Source of the DNA: Rhodocyclales bacterium GT-UBC
GTDB taxonomy: Bacteria > Pseudomonadota > Gammaproteobacteria > Burkholderiales > Rhodocyclaceae
NCBI GenBank assembly: GCA_003583745.1
Contig: QXPY01000003.1
Coordinates: forward strand, 294,052 to 358,051
DNA: 64,000 nt
Direction of reading: 5' to 3'
Shown here: piece after piece, positions 1 through 8,116 of the stretch
Position numbering within the stretch: position 1 is the first letter of the stretch
Layout of the letters: each line of letters starts with the position of its first letter
Notes under the pieces: model-generated
The model's input: only the letters and a program-made list of their open reading frames with translations
Databases searched by the model: none
Told to the model about the DNA's origin: nothing
Translations under genes and position numbers: made by a program

Positions 1-109
1 GGCCATGTTCGACGACGGGCATGCTGGCCTGGATCAGGGCCATGGCGTTCTGCCGGGCAAAACTGGCCAGGACGCGTTCGGCGAAGTGAGGGTCGGATAT
101 ACGATGCAT
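1..109 (-). CDS. PaaI-family thioesterase, N-terminal part (runs off the left edge)
   Basis: Only the first 36 codons are in the window. The N-terminus, with FAERVLASFARQNAM followed by MALIQASM, matches the usual opening of PaaI/YigI-type hotdog-fold acyl-CoA thioesterases, where a short DPxFxxRVxxSFxRQ helix precedes the hotdog domain. The catalytic part lies outside, so activity cannot be judged. The start codon is the ATG at 109-107. No strong Shine-Dalgarno sequence precedes it. A 22-bp palindrome of LiuR type lies 13 bases upstream, which suggests control by a MerR-family regulator of acyl-CoA or branched-chain amino acid metabolism. A LiuR-like gene is encoded 0.4 kb away. The family call is moderately sure and the reading frame is sure. 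Confidence 0.6.
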   Translation of the reverse strand, partial: MHRISDPHFAERVLASFARQNAMALIQASMPVVEHG

Positions 110-121
110 GGCGTGATTGTA

Positions 122-143
122 TTGACGTTTACGTTAACGTCAA
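122..143. promoter_or_regulatory. LiuR-like palindromic operator
   Basis: A perfect 8-bp inverted repeat, TTGACGTT and AACGTCAA, is separated by TACGTT. It ends 13 bases upstream of the thioesterase start. ACGT-rich palindromes of this kind resemble operators described for the MerR-family regulator LiuR (branched-chain amino acid and fatty acid degradation) in proteobacteria. The assignment to the nearby MerR protein is inference. Confidence 0.5.
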
Positions 144-153
144 CATGAGCACC

Positions 154-178
154 GAAAAATCCCCGGCCGTGACCGGGG
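154..178 (-). terminator. Rho-independent terminator after the Nif11-like gene
   Basis: Read on the minus strand, CCCCGG pairs with CCGGGG around a 6-base loop and is followed by ATTTTTC. It lies 11 bases beyond the stop codon of the gene at 189-407, so it should end that transcript before the thioesterase operator. Confidence 0.65.
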
Positions 179-188
179 AATTGCCGAC

Positions 189-407
189 TCAGACGCGAAG
201 CAGCGCCTTGGCCAGACGTTCCGACAATTGATCTTCGGTGAATTGCGGTTCGTTCGGCGGATACAGCGAGTTTTCCTCGATCTCGAAACCGTGTTCCTGT
301 GCCAGGGCACGCAGTTCCTTGATCTTTTGGCAGGCCTTCAGGCTTTCCTTGAGGGCGGCGTCGGCTTTGGCCTTTTCGGAAAAGGCTTTGATTGGGGCGA
401 TGGACAT
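189..407 (-). CDS. Nif11-like small protein
   Basis: This is a 72-residue soluble protein. Its first half (MSIAPIKAFSEKAKAD, then ALKESLKAC) resembles the Nif11 domain found in nitrogen-fixation-associated small proteins and in the leader region of some ribosomally made peptide precursors. There is no Gly-Gly leader cleavage site and no Cys/Ser/Thr-rich core, so a peptide natural-product role is unlikely. The C-terminal half is acidic and Pro-rich, then helical. The ATG at 407-405 is preceded by GAGAAC, a modest ribosome binding site. A terminator follows. Function is unknown, and the Nif11 relationship is a pattern match by eye. Confidence 0.55.
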   Translation of the reverse strand: MSIAPIKAFSEKAKADAALKESLKACQKIKELRALAQEHGFEIEENSLYPPNEPQFTEDQLSERLAKALLRV

Positions 408-530
408 GTTGTTCTCACGAATACTGTTGTGGGGAAAATGCCCGGCAAGCCAGGCGACTTATTCTAAATCCACATTAACAGTAGGGGAATAGTTGCGTTG
501 CAACAATATTCGGGAAAATTAAGCGGCCGA

Positions 531-929
531 TCAGGCAAGCGGCTCGCCGCGCTGCAGCAAGATGTTCTGGCATTGCTGCTCGAACTGGCTGATTTCGCCG
601 AGCATGGTCTCGATGTCTTCGCGTTGCTGTTCGAGCGCCTGGCGGCGATTGGCCATGACGCGCAGGCATTCCTGCAGTTGCGATGTCTCATCCTGCGCGC
701 CCTCGTACATGCCGATCAGATCCTTAATTTCAGCCAGCGACAGGCCGAGCCGCTTGCCGCGCAGGGCCATCTTGAGACGGGCCCGGTCACGCCGGGTGAA
801 AATCCGCTTGCTGCCTTCGCGCGCCGGCGCCAGGATGCCCTGATCCTCCCAGAAGCGAATGGTCCGTGGCGTAATGCCGAATTCGCGGGCAAGGTCGGAA
901 ATGGCGAAGGTGGGGGCCGGCTGGCTCAA
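531..929 (-). CDS. MerR-family regulator, LiuR-like
   Basis: Residues 8-75 form a MerR winged helix-turn-helix: FAISDLAREFGITPRTIRFW is the recognition region, and RRDRARLKMALRGKRLG with its following helix is the second part. A coiled-coil dimerisation helix covers about 80-120. The tail has one cysteine and lacks the paired cysteines of metal-sensing MerR proteins. This pattern matches LiuR-type regulators, which respond to acyl-CoA metabolites. I chose TTG at 929 because AGGAG lies 6 bases upstream and the conserved region begins straight after. An ATG at 983 in the same frame would add 18 poorly conserved residues. The gene is divergent from the MBL hydrolase. Likely targets are itself, the hydrolase and the thioesterase at the left edge (inference). 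Confidence 0.8.
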   Translation of the reverse strand: MSQPAPTFAISDLAREFGITPRTIRFWEDQGILAPAREGSKRIFTRRDRARLKMALRGKRLGLSLAEIKDLIGMYEGAQDETSQLQECLRVMANRRQALEQQREDIETMLGEISQFEQQCQNILLQRGEPLA

Positions 930-991
930 GCATGTCTCCTGGTGAGTGGCTGCGAGTAAATCAGAAGAGGGGGGATTTTTCAATCCGCTAC

Positions 992-1018
992 CGTATGGTA
1001 ACTTTTGCGACCCATACG
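992..1018. promoter_or_regulatory. Inverted repeat between merR-like gene and MBL hydrolase
   Basis: CGTATGG and CCATACG form a perfect 7-bp inverted repeat with a 13-base spacer. It is placed in the intergenic space between the divergent regulator (start 929) and hydrolase (start 1031). Its position suits an operator. It differs from the ACGT palindrome at 122-143, so it may bind a different protein or be chance. Confidence 0.3.
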
Positions 1019-1030
1019 AACGGAATTCCC

Positions 1031-2068
1031 ATGTCGCCGCATTATCCGCATGCCCATCCGCCCGCTGCCGGCGAGATGACCGAGGTTGCCCCGAATATCT
1101 TCTGGTTGCGCATGCCCTTGCCGTTCCAGCTCGATCACATCAACTTGTGGTTGCTGCGCGACGGGGCCGGCTGGACGATCATCGACACCGGCTTTCCCGA
1201 TGACGGGGTACGCGAAACCTGGACACAGGTCATCGCAGGGCTGGATGGTCCGGTGACCCGCCTGATCGTCACTCATTTCCATCCCGACCACCTGGGGTTG
1301 GCGACCTGGCTGATGGAGAAGACTGGTGCGCCGCTATGGATGACTAGCAGCGAGTTCCTGACCGCCCATGTCGTCTGGCACGAGGTGGCCGGACACGGGG
1401 CGCGTTTCATGGTGGAGCAGTTCCGGAAGCATGGCCTGGATGCCGAGCGCCTGGCCAAGTTCGAGAAGCGTGGTTCCGGCTATCGCAAGGCAGTCCCCAG
1501 CTTGCCCGATCACTATCATCGCCTGAAGGAAGGCGACGAAATCGCGATCAATGGCCGGAACTGGCGGCTTTTGATCGGCCACGGCCATGCTCCTGAGCAT
1601 ATGTCGCTTTACTGCGCCGAACTCGGCGTGTTAATTTCCGGAGACATGCTTTTACCGAGAATTTCCACCAATATCAGCGTCTTTGCGGCAACGCCGGACG
1701 CCGATGCGTTGGGCTGGTATCTGAACTCTCTGGATCAACTGGCGAAGGATGTTCCGGGAGAAACATTGGTGTTGCCATCACACGGCCTGCCGTTTACGGG
1801 GGTGCAGGATCGTGTGGCGGCATTGCACGCTCACCACGATGAACGCCTGCGTGCTCTGGAGAATAGCTGTGAAGAAGCGCCAAAGAGCGCAGCCGAGTTG
1901 CTGGAGACCTTGTTTCAACGAGCACTCGATACGCATCAAACCATGTTCGCGATGGGCGAGGCGATTGCCCATCTGAACCATCTTGAGCAAGCCGGTCGGC
2001 TCTCGCGCTCCAGCGATGCCGACGGTGTGATTCGATATTCGCGGTGTAAAGCCCGCGCCGCGCACTGA
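1031..2068 (+). CDS. MBL-fold metallo-hydrolase
   Basis: A 345-residue cytoplasmic protein with the metallo-beta-lactamase fold. The zinc motif THFHPDH lies at residues 81-87, a further histidine in GHGHAPEH near 205, the metal-bridging Asp in SGDML near 223, and the last His in PSHG near 268. The C-terminal 80 residues form a helical winged-helix-like extension, as in the acyl-CoA-linked or LACTB2-like branch of the superfamily. The ATG at 1031 follows GGAA 6 bases upstream. Substrate is not deducible. The divergent LiuR-like regulator and the downstream PHA synthase suggest a role around acyl-CoA or storage-lipid metabolism, but this is context only. Confidence 0.85.
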   Translation: MSPHYPHAHPPAAGEMTEVAPNIFWLRMPLPFQLDHINLWLLRDGAGWTIIDTGFPDDGVRETWTQVIAGLDGPVTRLIVTHFHPDHLGLATWLMEKTGAPLWMTSSEFLTAHVVWHEVAGHGARFMVEQFRKHGLDAERLAKFEKRGSGYRKAVPSLPDHYHRLKEGDEIAINGRNWRLLIGHGHAPEHMSLYCAELGVLISGDMLLPRISTNISVFAATPDADALGWYLNSLDQLAKDVPGETLVLPSHGLPFTGVQDRVAALHAHHDERLRALENSCEEAPKSAAELLETLFQRALDTHQTMFAMGEAIAHLNHLEQAGRLSRSSDADGVIRYSRCKARAAH

Positions 2069-2084
2069 CAGAGGGAGTTTGAGT

Positions 2085-3920
2085 ATGTCGCAGCAAACGA
2101 ATGACCAGGCACAGAACCTGCCGAATCCGGCTGAAATGGCCAAAACCTATGCCGAAGTCGCCCAGCGCGCTTCGCGCATCATTACCCAGTTCATGGAAAA
2201 GAAGGCCAAGGAAGGCGTTGAGGCGCCGGCCGACGAACTTGGCGTCGCCAAGGCCTTCATGGATCTTTCCTCGCGTTTGATGGCCAATCCGTACAAGGTG
2301 GCACAAACCCAGATGAACATGATGTGGGATTACTTCTCGCTGTGGCAAAACACGACGATGAAGATGATGGGCATGCCGGTGCAAGCACCCGTTGCTTCGC
2401 CGAAGAAAGGTGACAATCGCTTCAAGGACGAGGAATGGGAGCAGCATTTCCTGTTCGACTTCGTCAAGCAGTCCTACCTGATCACCGCTCGTCACCTGCA
2501 TGACACCGTGGCCGGTACCGAAGGTCTCGACGAAGCGACGCAGCAGAAGGTGAACTTCTTTACCCGTCAGTACATCGATGCCCTGTCGCCGTCCAACTTC
2601 GCGCTGACCAACCCGGAAGTCTTCCGTGAAACGGTGAAGAGCCACGGCCAGAATCTGATCAAGGGCCTCAACAACCTGCTGCATGACGTCGAATCCGGCG
2701 ACGGTCAGCTGCGCATCCGGATGACCGACACCTCGGCTTTCGAGATGGGCAAGAATGTCGCCACGACGCCGGGCAAGGTCGTCTTCCAGAACGAACTGTT
2801 CCAGCTGATCCAGTACGATCCGCAAACGCCCGACCAGTACAAGAAGCCATTCCTGATCGTGCCGCCGTGGATCAACAAGTATTACATCCTCGACTTGCGC
2901 GAGAAGAACTCGATGGTCAAGTGGGCGACCGAACAAGGTCACACTACCTTCATCATGTCCTGGATCAATCCGGACGAGAAGCTGGCCAAGAAGTCCTTCG
3001 AAAACTACCTGCTCGAAGGTTCGCTGGAAGCCATCAACCAGGTCTGTGCGCAGACCGGCGAAGACAGCGTCAATCTGGCAGGCTACTGTCTGGGCGGGAC
3101 GCTGACCATGACCACGCTGGCCTACATGGCAGCGAAGAAGGACAAGCGTGCGAATTCGGCAACCTTCTTCACCACCATGCTCGACTTTTCCGAGCCGGGC
3201 GAACTGGGGGTCTTCCTGGATGAGGGCGCAGTTTCCGGGCTCGAGAAGAAAATGGCGGAACGCGGCTTCCTGGAAGGTTCGGAAATGGCCGGTACCTTCA
3301 ACATGCTGAAGGCCAACGATCTGATCTGGTCGTTCGTGGTGAACAACTACCTGCTGGGCAAGGATCCGTTCCCGTTCGACCTGCTTTTCTGGAATTCGGA
3401 CTCGACCCGCATGCCGGCCGCGATGCACAGCTTCTACCTGCGCAACATGTACCTCGGCAACCTGCTCAAGGAACCGGGTGGCATCACGCTCGGCGGCGTC
3501 AAGATCGATATCTCCAAGGTCAAGACCCCGTGCTACTTCATCTCGACCATCGAAGACCACATTGCACCGTGGAAGAGCACCTACATGGGGGCCCGTTTGC
3601 CTTCCGGCCCGACCAAGTTCGTGCTGGGTGGCTCCGGCCATATCGCCGGTATCGTCAATCCGCCGGTGGCCAACAAGTACGGTTACTGGACCAACGATGC
3701 GACCGACGGCAACCTGCCGGAAAGCCCGGAGGATTTCCTTGCCGGAGCAACGCAGAATGCCGGTTCCTGGTGGACCCACTGGCATCAATGGGTAACCAGC
3801 CTGCCGGGCGGTAGTGCCAAGGTCAAGGCTCGCAAGCCGGAAGACGGTTCGCTCAAGGTCATCGAAGCGGCACCGGGCAGCTACGTCAAGTTCCGTCTGG
3901 ATGCGCAGAAGAAAGCCTGA
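2085..3920 (+). CDS. phaC: Class I poly(3-hydroxyalkanoate) synthase
   Basis: A 611-residue protein that polymerises (R)-3-hydroxyacyl-CoA into polyhydroxyalkanoate at the granule surface. It has the N-terminal helical domain (1-200) and an alpha/beta-hydrolase catalytic domain. The lipase-like box is AGYCLGG with Cys335, the general-base pair is Asp491 (IEDHIAPW) and His519 (GGSGHIAG), and PPWINKYYILD is the conserved class I strand. Length agrees with class I enzymes of about 590-610 residues. The start is the ATG at 2085 with GAGGGAG 7 bases upstream. An in-frame TTG at 2079 is less likely. No phaA, phaB or phasin gene lies next to it. It follows the MBL hydrolase by 16 bases and ends at a terminator. 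Confidence 0.97.
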   Translation: MSQQTNDQAQNLPNPAEMAKTYAEVAQRASRIITQFMEKKAKEGVEAPADELGVAKAFMDLSSRLMANPYKVAQTQMNMMWDYFSLWQNTTMKMMGMPVQAPVASPKKGDNRFKDEEWEQHFLFDFVKQSYLITARHLHDTVAGTEGLDEATQQKVNFFTRQYIDALSPSNFALTNPEVFRETVKSHGQNLIKGLNNLLHDVESGDGQLRIRMTDTSAFEMGKNVATTPGKVVFQNELFQLIQYDPQTPDQYKKPFLIVPPWINKYYILDLREKNSMVKWATEQGHTTFIMSWINPDEKLAKKSFENYLLEGSLEAINQVCAQTGEDSVNLAGYCLGGTLTMTTLAYMAAKKDKRANSATFFTTMLDFSEPGELGVFLDEGAVSGLEKKMAERGFLEGSEMAGTFNMLKANDLIWSFVVNNYLLGKDPFPFDLLFWNSDSTRMPAAMHSFYLRNMYLGNLLKEPGGITLGGVKIDISKVKTPCYFISTIEDHIAPWKSTYMGARLPSGPTKFVLGGSGHIAGIVNPPVANKYGYWTNDATDGNLPESPEDFLAGATQNAGSWWTHWHQWVTSLPGGSAKVKARKPEDGSLKVIEAAPGSYVKFRLDAQKKA

Positions 3921-3943
3921 TCGACTGTGTTCTAACAGGACAA

Positions 3944-3969
3944 GGGAGGCTTGGGCCTCCCTTTTTTTT
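3944..3969 (+). terminator. Rho-independent terminator after phaC
   Basis: GGGAGGC and GCCTCCC form a 7-bp stem with a 4-base loop, directly followed by eight T residues. It lies 24 bases past the phaC stop codon and separates phaC from the MoaD-like gene. Confidence 0.92.
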
Positions 3970-4028
3970 GACAGAACGCTTTCTTTTCCGTGTGGTCGAA
4001 ACGACCATGAGAGGAAAGGAGGTGTGTC

Positions 4029-4313
4029 ATGTTCGATGACCCCGTTGTTTCGGTTCATCTCCCTCCCGACTTGCGTAATTACGCAGGCGGACACGAGGAA
4101 ATCATCGCCAGTGGCGACACGGTCGGCGAACTGCTTGTTGCGCTAGGCCATACTTATCCCGCTCTCCGCGGTCATCTCCTGTCTTCTTCCGGTGAACTGG
4201 TATCGGGGTTGGCTGTTTACCTGGGAGCGCGTAGCATCCGGGACAGCCAAGGATTGAATACGCCAGTCCAACTTGAAGAAACCCTCAGCATCATCTCGAC
4301 GGGAAACCACTGA
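4029..4313 (+). CDS. MoaD/ThiS-like ubiquitin-fold protein without Gly-Gly tail
   Basis: A 94-residue protein with the beta-grasp layout of the MoaD/ThiS family: VSVHLPPDLRNYAGGHEEI, then TVGELLVALGHTYPALR, and a final strand ETLSIIS. MoaD and ThiS proteins end in Gly-Gly, which is adenylated and thiocarboxylated. This one ends STGNH, so it should not work as a classical sulfur carrier unless processed. AGGAGG lies 8 bases before the ATG, a strong ribosome binding site. It sits between a terminator and the PAS-PP2C gene, with no molybdopterin or thiamine genes nearby. Function is unknown; it may be a non-conjugating structural relative. Confidence 0.7.
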   Translation: MFDDPVVSVHLPPDLRNYAGGHEEIIASGDTVGELLVALGHTYPALRGHLLSSSGELVSGLAVYLGARSIRDSQGLNTPVQLEETLSIISTGNH

Positions 4314-4391
4314 AGATTTCCCCCGGCGCAGTTGAATTCAACTGGGGTATGCTTGTCTCCAAACGCAGTCAAAAAAATGAGGGAGACAAGT

Positions 4392-5633
4392 ATGGAGCAA
4401 TCGGTTGCCACGCAGCTGAGCCGGGTCTTGGCACATCAGGAGAATCCGCTTTCGTTCGCGATCACTCTGATGGAGCATCTGGTTGTCCCGACGTTTGTCC
4501 TTGATGCCGAGCAACGTGTTCTGATCTGGAACCATGCCTGCGAACGCTTGACCGACCTGCGGGCGGAGGAGGTGGTGGGCACCCGGCTCCATTGGCAGGC
4601 TTTTTACGAAGCGCCGCGGCCTTGTCTGGCTGATTTGGTGGCGACGGCAAGTTATGCCGAAATTGCCGATTTGTACACGGTCCATGAAGAGCCCGGGCAG
4701 CCCAGTTTTGGCGTTCATGCCGAGAATTGGTGCTGGATGCCGCGACGCCGCCAGCGGCTGTACTTGGCGGTCGATGCCGGGCCGGTTTATGACGAATCGG
4801 GCCAGTTGATTGCGGTCGTCGAAACATTGCGCGACATCACCGAAAAACAGATTGCGCAGAGCAAGGTTATCGAACAGGCGGGCATTCTCAAGGCTCATTT
4901 CGACGAGCATCAACGCGAAGCCGAGCTGGCACGACGCATTCTGGAACACCAGATTCGAAGCGATCTCATGCAGCGTGCCGCTGTTTCGTACTCTGTAGCG
5001 CCAGCCAGCAATTTTTCCGGCGACATGGTGCTGGCAGCGTTGGCGCCGAATGGACGGCGTTATGCCATTCTGGCCGACGCAACCGGACACGGTTTGGCTG
5101 CTGCAGTCAGTATCCTGCCCATGGTCCAGGAGTTTTACCGGATGGTCGAATTGGCTTCGCCTTTGGGGAGTCTGGTGGAGGCCATCAATTTCCTGCTGAC
5201 CAATTCGCTGCCGACAGGCCGATTCGTCGCCGCCGCCTTTGTTTGTGTCGACGATTTGGCCGGCGTGGCCGAGATTTGGGTAGGCGGGGTACCCGACGTA
5301 ATGATGAGCGATGCGCTAGGGCGAGTCGAGTACCGTTTTTCTTCGCGAAACCTGCCCTTGGGTATCACTCGCAGTGGCGACGTAGCGGCGGGGGTGGAAC
5401 GTGCCCTGTGGCGGAAGGGAAATCGCCTGCTGCTCGTCTCCGACGGGGTGCTGGAAGCTGGATGCGAAGAGCAATTCGGAGATGAGCGCCTGCTTGATTG
5501 TGTCGCGAATACGGCGGCCGGTGATCTGATCGGGGCCATCAAGAGCAAGCTGGAAAGCCATCTGAAGGGACTGGCTGCGCATGACGACATGTCGGTGCTG
5601 GTCGTCGATTACGCCGCTCCGGTCAATCAGTGA
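4392..5633 (+). CDS. PAS-domain PP2C/SpoIIE-type serine phosphatase
   Basis: A 413-residue cytoplasmic signalling protein. A PAS domain covers about residues 25-150 (VPTFVLDAEQRVLIWNHACE, then a PAC-like end ETLRDITEKQIAQ). A coiled-coil linker runs to about 200. The RsbU/SpoIIE PP2C domain has its metal-binding motifs FSGDMVLA and LADATGHGLAA, and ends with HDDMSVLVVDY. Proteins of this build dephosphorylate anti-anti-sigma (STAS) partners in response to a PAS signal. A STAS-like protein is encoded at 25.3 kb but the link is not shown. The start is the ATG at 4392 with GGGAG 6 bases upstream. An earlier in-frame ATG at 4332 has no good site. It overlaps convergent ubiT by 7 bases. Confidence 0.88.
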   Translation: MEQSVATQLSRVLAHQENPLSFAITLMEHLVVPTFVLDAEQRVLIWNHACERLTDLRAEEVVGTRLHWQAFYEAPRPCLADLVATASYAEIADLYTVHEEPGQPSFGVHAENWCWMPRRRQRLYLAVDAGPVYDESGQLIAVVETLRDITEKQIAQSKVIEQAGILKAHFDEHQREAELARRILEHQIRSDLMQRAAVSYSVAPASNFSGDMVLAALAPNGRRYAILADATGHGLAAAVSILPMVQEFYRMVELASPLGSLVEAINFLLTNSLPTGRFVAAAFVCVDDLAGVAEIWVGGVPDVMMSDALGRVEYRFSSRNLPLGITRSGDVAAGVERALWRKGNRLLLVSDGVLEAGCEEQFGDERLLDCVANTAAGDLIGAIKSKLESHLKGLAAHDDMSVLVVDYAAPVNQ

Positions 5634-6088
5634 TGAATCAGCGGTAGGCGGCCGGGAAATTTCGGCCATTCGACTGCGTCGAGCATGTTCTTGACGATCA
5701 GCCCCAGCTCGGTGTCGCCGGTGATTTCCAACTCGCGGTTGAAAAACAGCGTATCCGGGTCTTCCTGCCGTGCCAGCAACTGCAGGTAGGCCGACAGGTT
5801 GGCGGCAAAGGCCAGGTCCGGCTCGCGGGTCGGCGTGAAGACCGGCCGGAACAGGCCGTTGCGGTAGGTGTAACTGGCCTCGCCGCCGGTATCCAGGACC
5901 CGGACCCGGAACAGCTTGTCTTCCAGTGCCGCGAGTTCATCGACCGGCAGCAGGTTCATCTTCAATGCGGCATTCAGGCCGGCGACCAGCGCCAGGGAAT
6001 GCGGCCATTGCGGCAGCTTGCCGACCAGGCTGGCGAGGAAACCGGGGAGTTGAAACTTCGGAATGGTGAATTTGCTGTCCATGCTCAT
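5627..6088 (-). CDS. ubiT: UbiT, SCP2-domain ubiquinone biosynthesis accessory factor
   Basis: A 153-residue SCP2 sterol-carrier domain protein. It contains the short N-terminal arm ([21 protein letters not shown] cut here by length, residues 6-26), the YRNGLFRP strand and [22 protein letters not shown] near the C-terminus, all typical of UbiT (YhbT). UbiT binds lipids and supports oxygen-independent ubiquinone synthesis with UbiU and UbiV. It is the last gene of ubiU-ubiV-ubiT, overlaps ubiV by 4 bases and converges on the phosphatase gene. Confidence 0.88.
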   Translation of the reverse strand: MSMDSKFTIPKFQLPGFLASLVGKLPQWPHSLALVAGLNAALKMNLLPVDELAALEDKLFRVRVLDTGGEASYTYRNGLFRPVFTPTREPDLAFAANLSAYLQLLARQEDPDTLFFNRELEITGDTELGLIVKNMLDAVEWPKFPGRLPLIHH

Positions 6089-6987
6089 GCTCCCAGTTGG
6101 GCGAGGGCTTGCGTGTGGTTCTGGGCGATGCCGGCATTGCCGAACCAGTAACCGTCGACCAGTCCGCTGGCATTCCAGTTCCCGCTGTCGACGTCGACCG
6201 ACTGACCTCGGCGGGCAGCGTCGAAGGCAGCGATGATTTCGTTCAGGTGCTGTTTCTGCGGGCTGATGCGGATGGCGTCGATGCCCATGCGCAGCATGTC
6301 GGGGATTTCGTGCAGCAGGTTGTAGCTCTGTGCCGACATCGTCTGAATGCCGTTGATGGTCAGGAACTCCTGGCCTTCACGCGTCTTCAGGGTCAAGCCT
6401 TCGGCATGGTCGAGGCACTTGAACTGGCAGTCGTCCTTGTTCAGGTCGTAATGGCGGGCGGTGAAGCAGCGGGCCGAGAAGGCTAGCGGAATCTTGCCGA
6501 AGACGAAAACCTCGGTTTCGACCTCGGCCGGTTTGCTCCGGTGCAAGGTGTCGACCAGTGTGCGGGTCGCTTCCAGGGGCGGCACCCAGCGCTTGAGGCC
6601 GAAGCGGGCGTAGGTGGCCAGCGTCGCTTCGTTGTAGATGTTGAGGTGGGGGCCGGCGACGAAAGGCTTGCCCTGGACCAGATTGATCGCGCCCAGGTCG
6701 TTGGCTTCGACCATGCAGCCGGATTCGTCGACCAGGCGACGCAAGGCCTTGAGGTCGCTTTCTGATTCGAGCAGGGCCTGGGCCGAGACGACGACCTGCT
6801 TGCCGGCATCGGTCAGGTCGCGGGCCAGACCGATCCAGTCGGCGGTACGCAATTGCTGCCGGCGCGAACAGACCACTTCGCCAACATAAATGATATCGAG
6901 GGCGGGGTTCTGCGCCATTTCGGCGTAGAACTCCATGACTTCGGCCTTCGGCCAGAAATAGAGCAGGGGGCCCAGTGACAGTTTCAT
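6085..6987 (-). CDS. ubiV: UbiV, U32-family oxygen-independent ubiquinone hydroxylation protein
   Basis: A 300-residue peptidase-U32-family protein. The 4Fe-4S ligands expected of UbiV are present: Cys40 in GEVVCSRR, and a C-X12-C-X3-C set within [15 protein letters not shown] and CQFKC. This spacing is the one I know for E. coli UbiV. With UbiU it hydroxylates ubiquinone precursors without O2, probably using prephenate as oxygen donor. The start is the ATG at 6987, 13 bases after the ubiU stop. A longer frame upstream is antisense to nothing functional and overlaps ubiU, so it was rejected. Confidence 0.92.
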   Translation of the reverse strand: MKLSLGPLLYFWPKAEVMEFYAEMAQNPALDIIYVGEVVCSRRQQLRTADWIGLARDLTDAGKQVVVSAQALLESESDLKALRRLVDESGCMVEANDLGAINLVQGKPFVAGPHLNIYNEATLATYARFGLKRWVPPLEATRTLVDTLHRSKPAEVETEVFVFGKIPLAFSARCFTARHYDLNKDDCQFKCLDHAEGLTLKTREGQEFLTINGIQTMSAQSYNLLHEIPDMLRMGIDAIRISPQKQHLNEIIAAFDAARRGQSVDVDSGNWNASGLVDGYWFGNAGIAQNHTQALAQLGA

Positions 6988-7000
6988 GCCGATTATTCCT

Positions 7001-8008
7001 TTAGCGCCAAGGCCGGTTGTAGGCGCCGAGCGTTGCCTGACTGCCTTCGGAGACCTTGGCCAGCTCGGCCTGCCAGGCCGGTTTGACGTGGAAGCGTTCG
7101 CTGCCGGCAGCGAGCGAGTCGAGCGCGGCACGCAGGGTGCGGGTGACCTGGGTGACGTAGGCCGGGCTGCGCTGGCGTCCTTCGACCTTGATCGCCTTGA
7201 CGCCGATCTTGATGATTTCCGGCAGGATGGAAACGACGTTGAGGCTGGTCGGCTCTTCGAGAGCGTAATAGGTTTCGCCCTGTACCTCGAAGCGGCCCTT
7301 GCACAAGGTCGGGTAGCCGGCCGGCTCGTCATCGCCGAAACGGTCGATCAGGATGCCGTTGAGGCGGGTTTCCATGGCGCCCGGCTTCTTGTCCCACTTG
7401 ACGTACTTGGCCGGCGAGCAGGCGCCTACGGTATTGGGCGATTCGCCGCAGGCGTACGAGGACAGCCAGCAGCGGCCTTCGTTCATGACGCACAGGCTGC
7501 CGAAACCGAAGACTTCGATTTCGACCGTGGTGTTCTTGATCACGTGTTCGACCTGGGCCAGCGTCAGTACCCGGGGCAGCACGGCGCGGCGAACATTGAA
7601 TTCGCGCTGGGCGAAATTGATCGCCTCGTAGCTGGTTGCCGAGCCCTGCACGGAAAGGTGCAGGCGCTGTTGCGGATGCCGGCGGGCGGCGTAATCGAGC
7701 AGGCCGACGTCGGCCAGAATGATGGCATCAACGCCCAGATCGACAGCAGCGTCGACCGCCTTCTGCCAGTCGCCGACACGGCCGGCCTGGGGGAAGGTAT
7801 TGATGGCAAGCAGTACTTCGCAGCCCTTGGCATGGGCGTAACGGATACCTTCGGCCATGTTTTTCTGGTCGAAGTTCAGGCCGGCAAAATTGCGGGCATT
7901 GGTGTCGTTCTTGAAGCCGAGATAGACGGCATCGGCACCGTTATCGACTGCGGCTTTGAGAGCGGGCAGGCTGCCGGCCGGGCAGATGAGATCGGGAAGG
8001 GCACTCAT
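7001..8008 (-). CDS. ubiU: UbiU, U32-family oxygen-independent ubiquinone hydroxylation protein
   Basis: A 335-residue U32-family protein beginning [20 protein letters not shown], the usual UbiU/YhbU opening. The iron-sulfur cysteines follow the C-X6-C-X16-C pattern ([10 protein letters not shown] to VGACSP) with a fourth in YPTLCKGR. The U32 signature [17 protein letters not shown] is intact. It forms a heterodimer with UbiV. The ATG at 8008 is chosen; an in-frame extension to 8065 would run into the FNR-like box. It is the first gene of the ubiUVT operon, driven by the promoter described upstream. Confidence 0.93.
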   Translation of the reverse strand: MSALPDLICPAGSLPALKAAVDNGADAVYLGFKNDTNARNFAGLNFDQKNMAEGIRYAHAKGCEVLLAINTFPQAGRVGDWQKAVDAAVDLGVDAIILADVGLLDYAARRHPQQRLHLSVQGSATSYEAINFAQREFNVRRAVLPRVLTLAQVEHVIKNTTVEIEVFGFGSLCVMNEGRCWLSSYACGESPNTVGACSPAKYVKWDKKPGAMETRLNGILIDRFGDDEPAGYPTLCKGRFEVQGETYYALEEPTSLNVVSILPEIIKIGVKAIKVEGRQRSPAYVTQVTRTLRAALDSLAAGSERFHVKPAWQAELAKVSEGSQATLGAYNRPWR

Positions 8009-8037
8009 GGAAAGGCAATCTTGAAGACAAGCCGACG

Positions 8038-8078
8038 AGTATAGCCAGCGCCGGGCGCGCTCCATTGATCCTGGTCAA
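8038..8078 (-). promoter_or_regulatory. FNR/Anr-type class II promoter of ubiUVT
   Basis: On the plus strand TTGATCCTGGTCAA lies at 8065-8078; the consensus FNR box is TTGAT-N4-ATCAA, so one half-site base differs. On the minus strand TATACT at 8043-8038 is a 5/6 match to a sigma70 -10 box. A start near 8031 puts the box centre near -40.5, the class II activation position. ubiUVT serves anaerobic ubiquinone synthesis and is under FNR/Anr control in E. coli and Pseudomonas, which fits. Confidence 0.72.
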
Positions 8079-8116
8079 AGCCCGGGCGGTATTAGCCGGC
8101 GGTGCGGTTGCCGGCC

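Noticed and set aside
1794-4094. Very long open frame on the minus strand opposite phaC
   Set aside because: It has low-complexity composition and no family features. phaC has full catalytic motifs on the plus strand. It is a by-product of codon bias in a GC-rich genome.
6988-7332. N-terminal extension of the ubiV frame
   Set aside because: It overlaps ubiU coding sequence in another frame and has no U32 features. UbiV family sequence begins at 6987.
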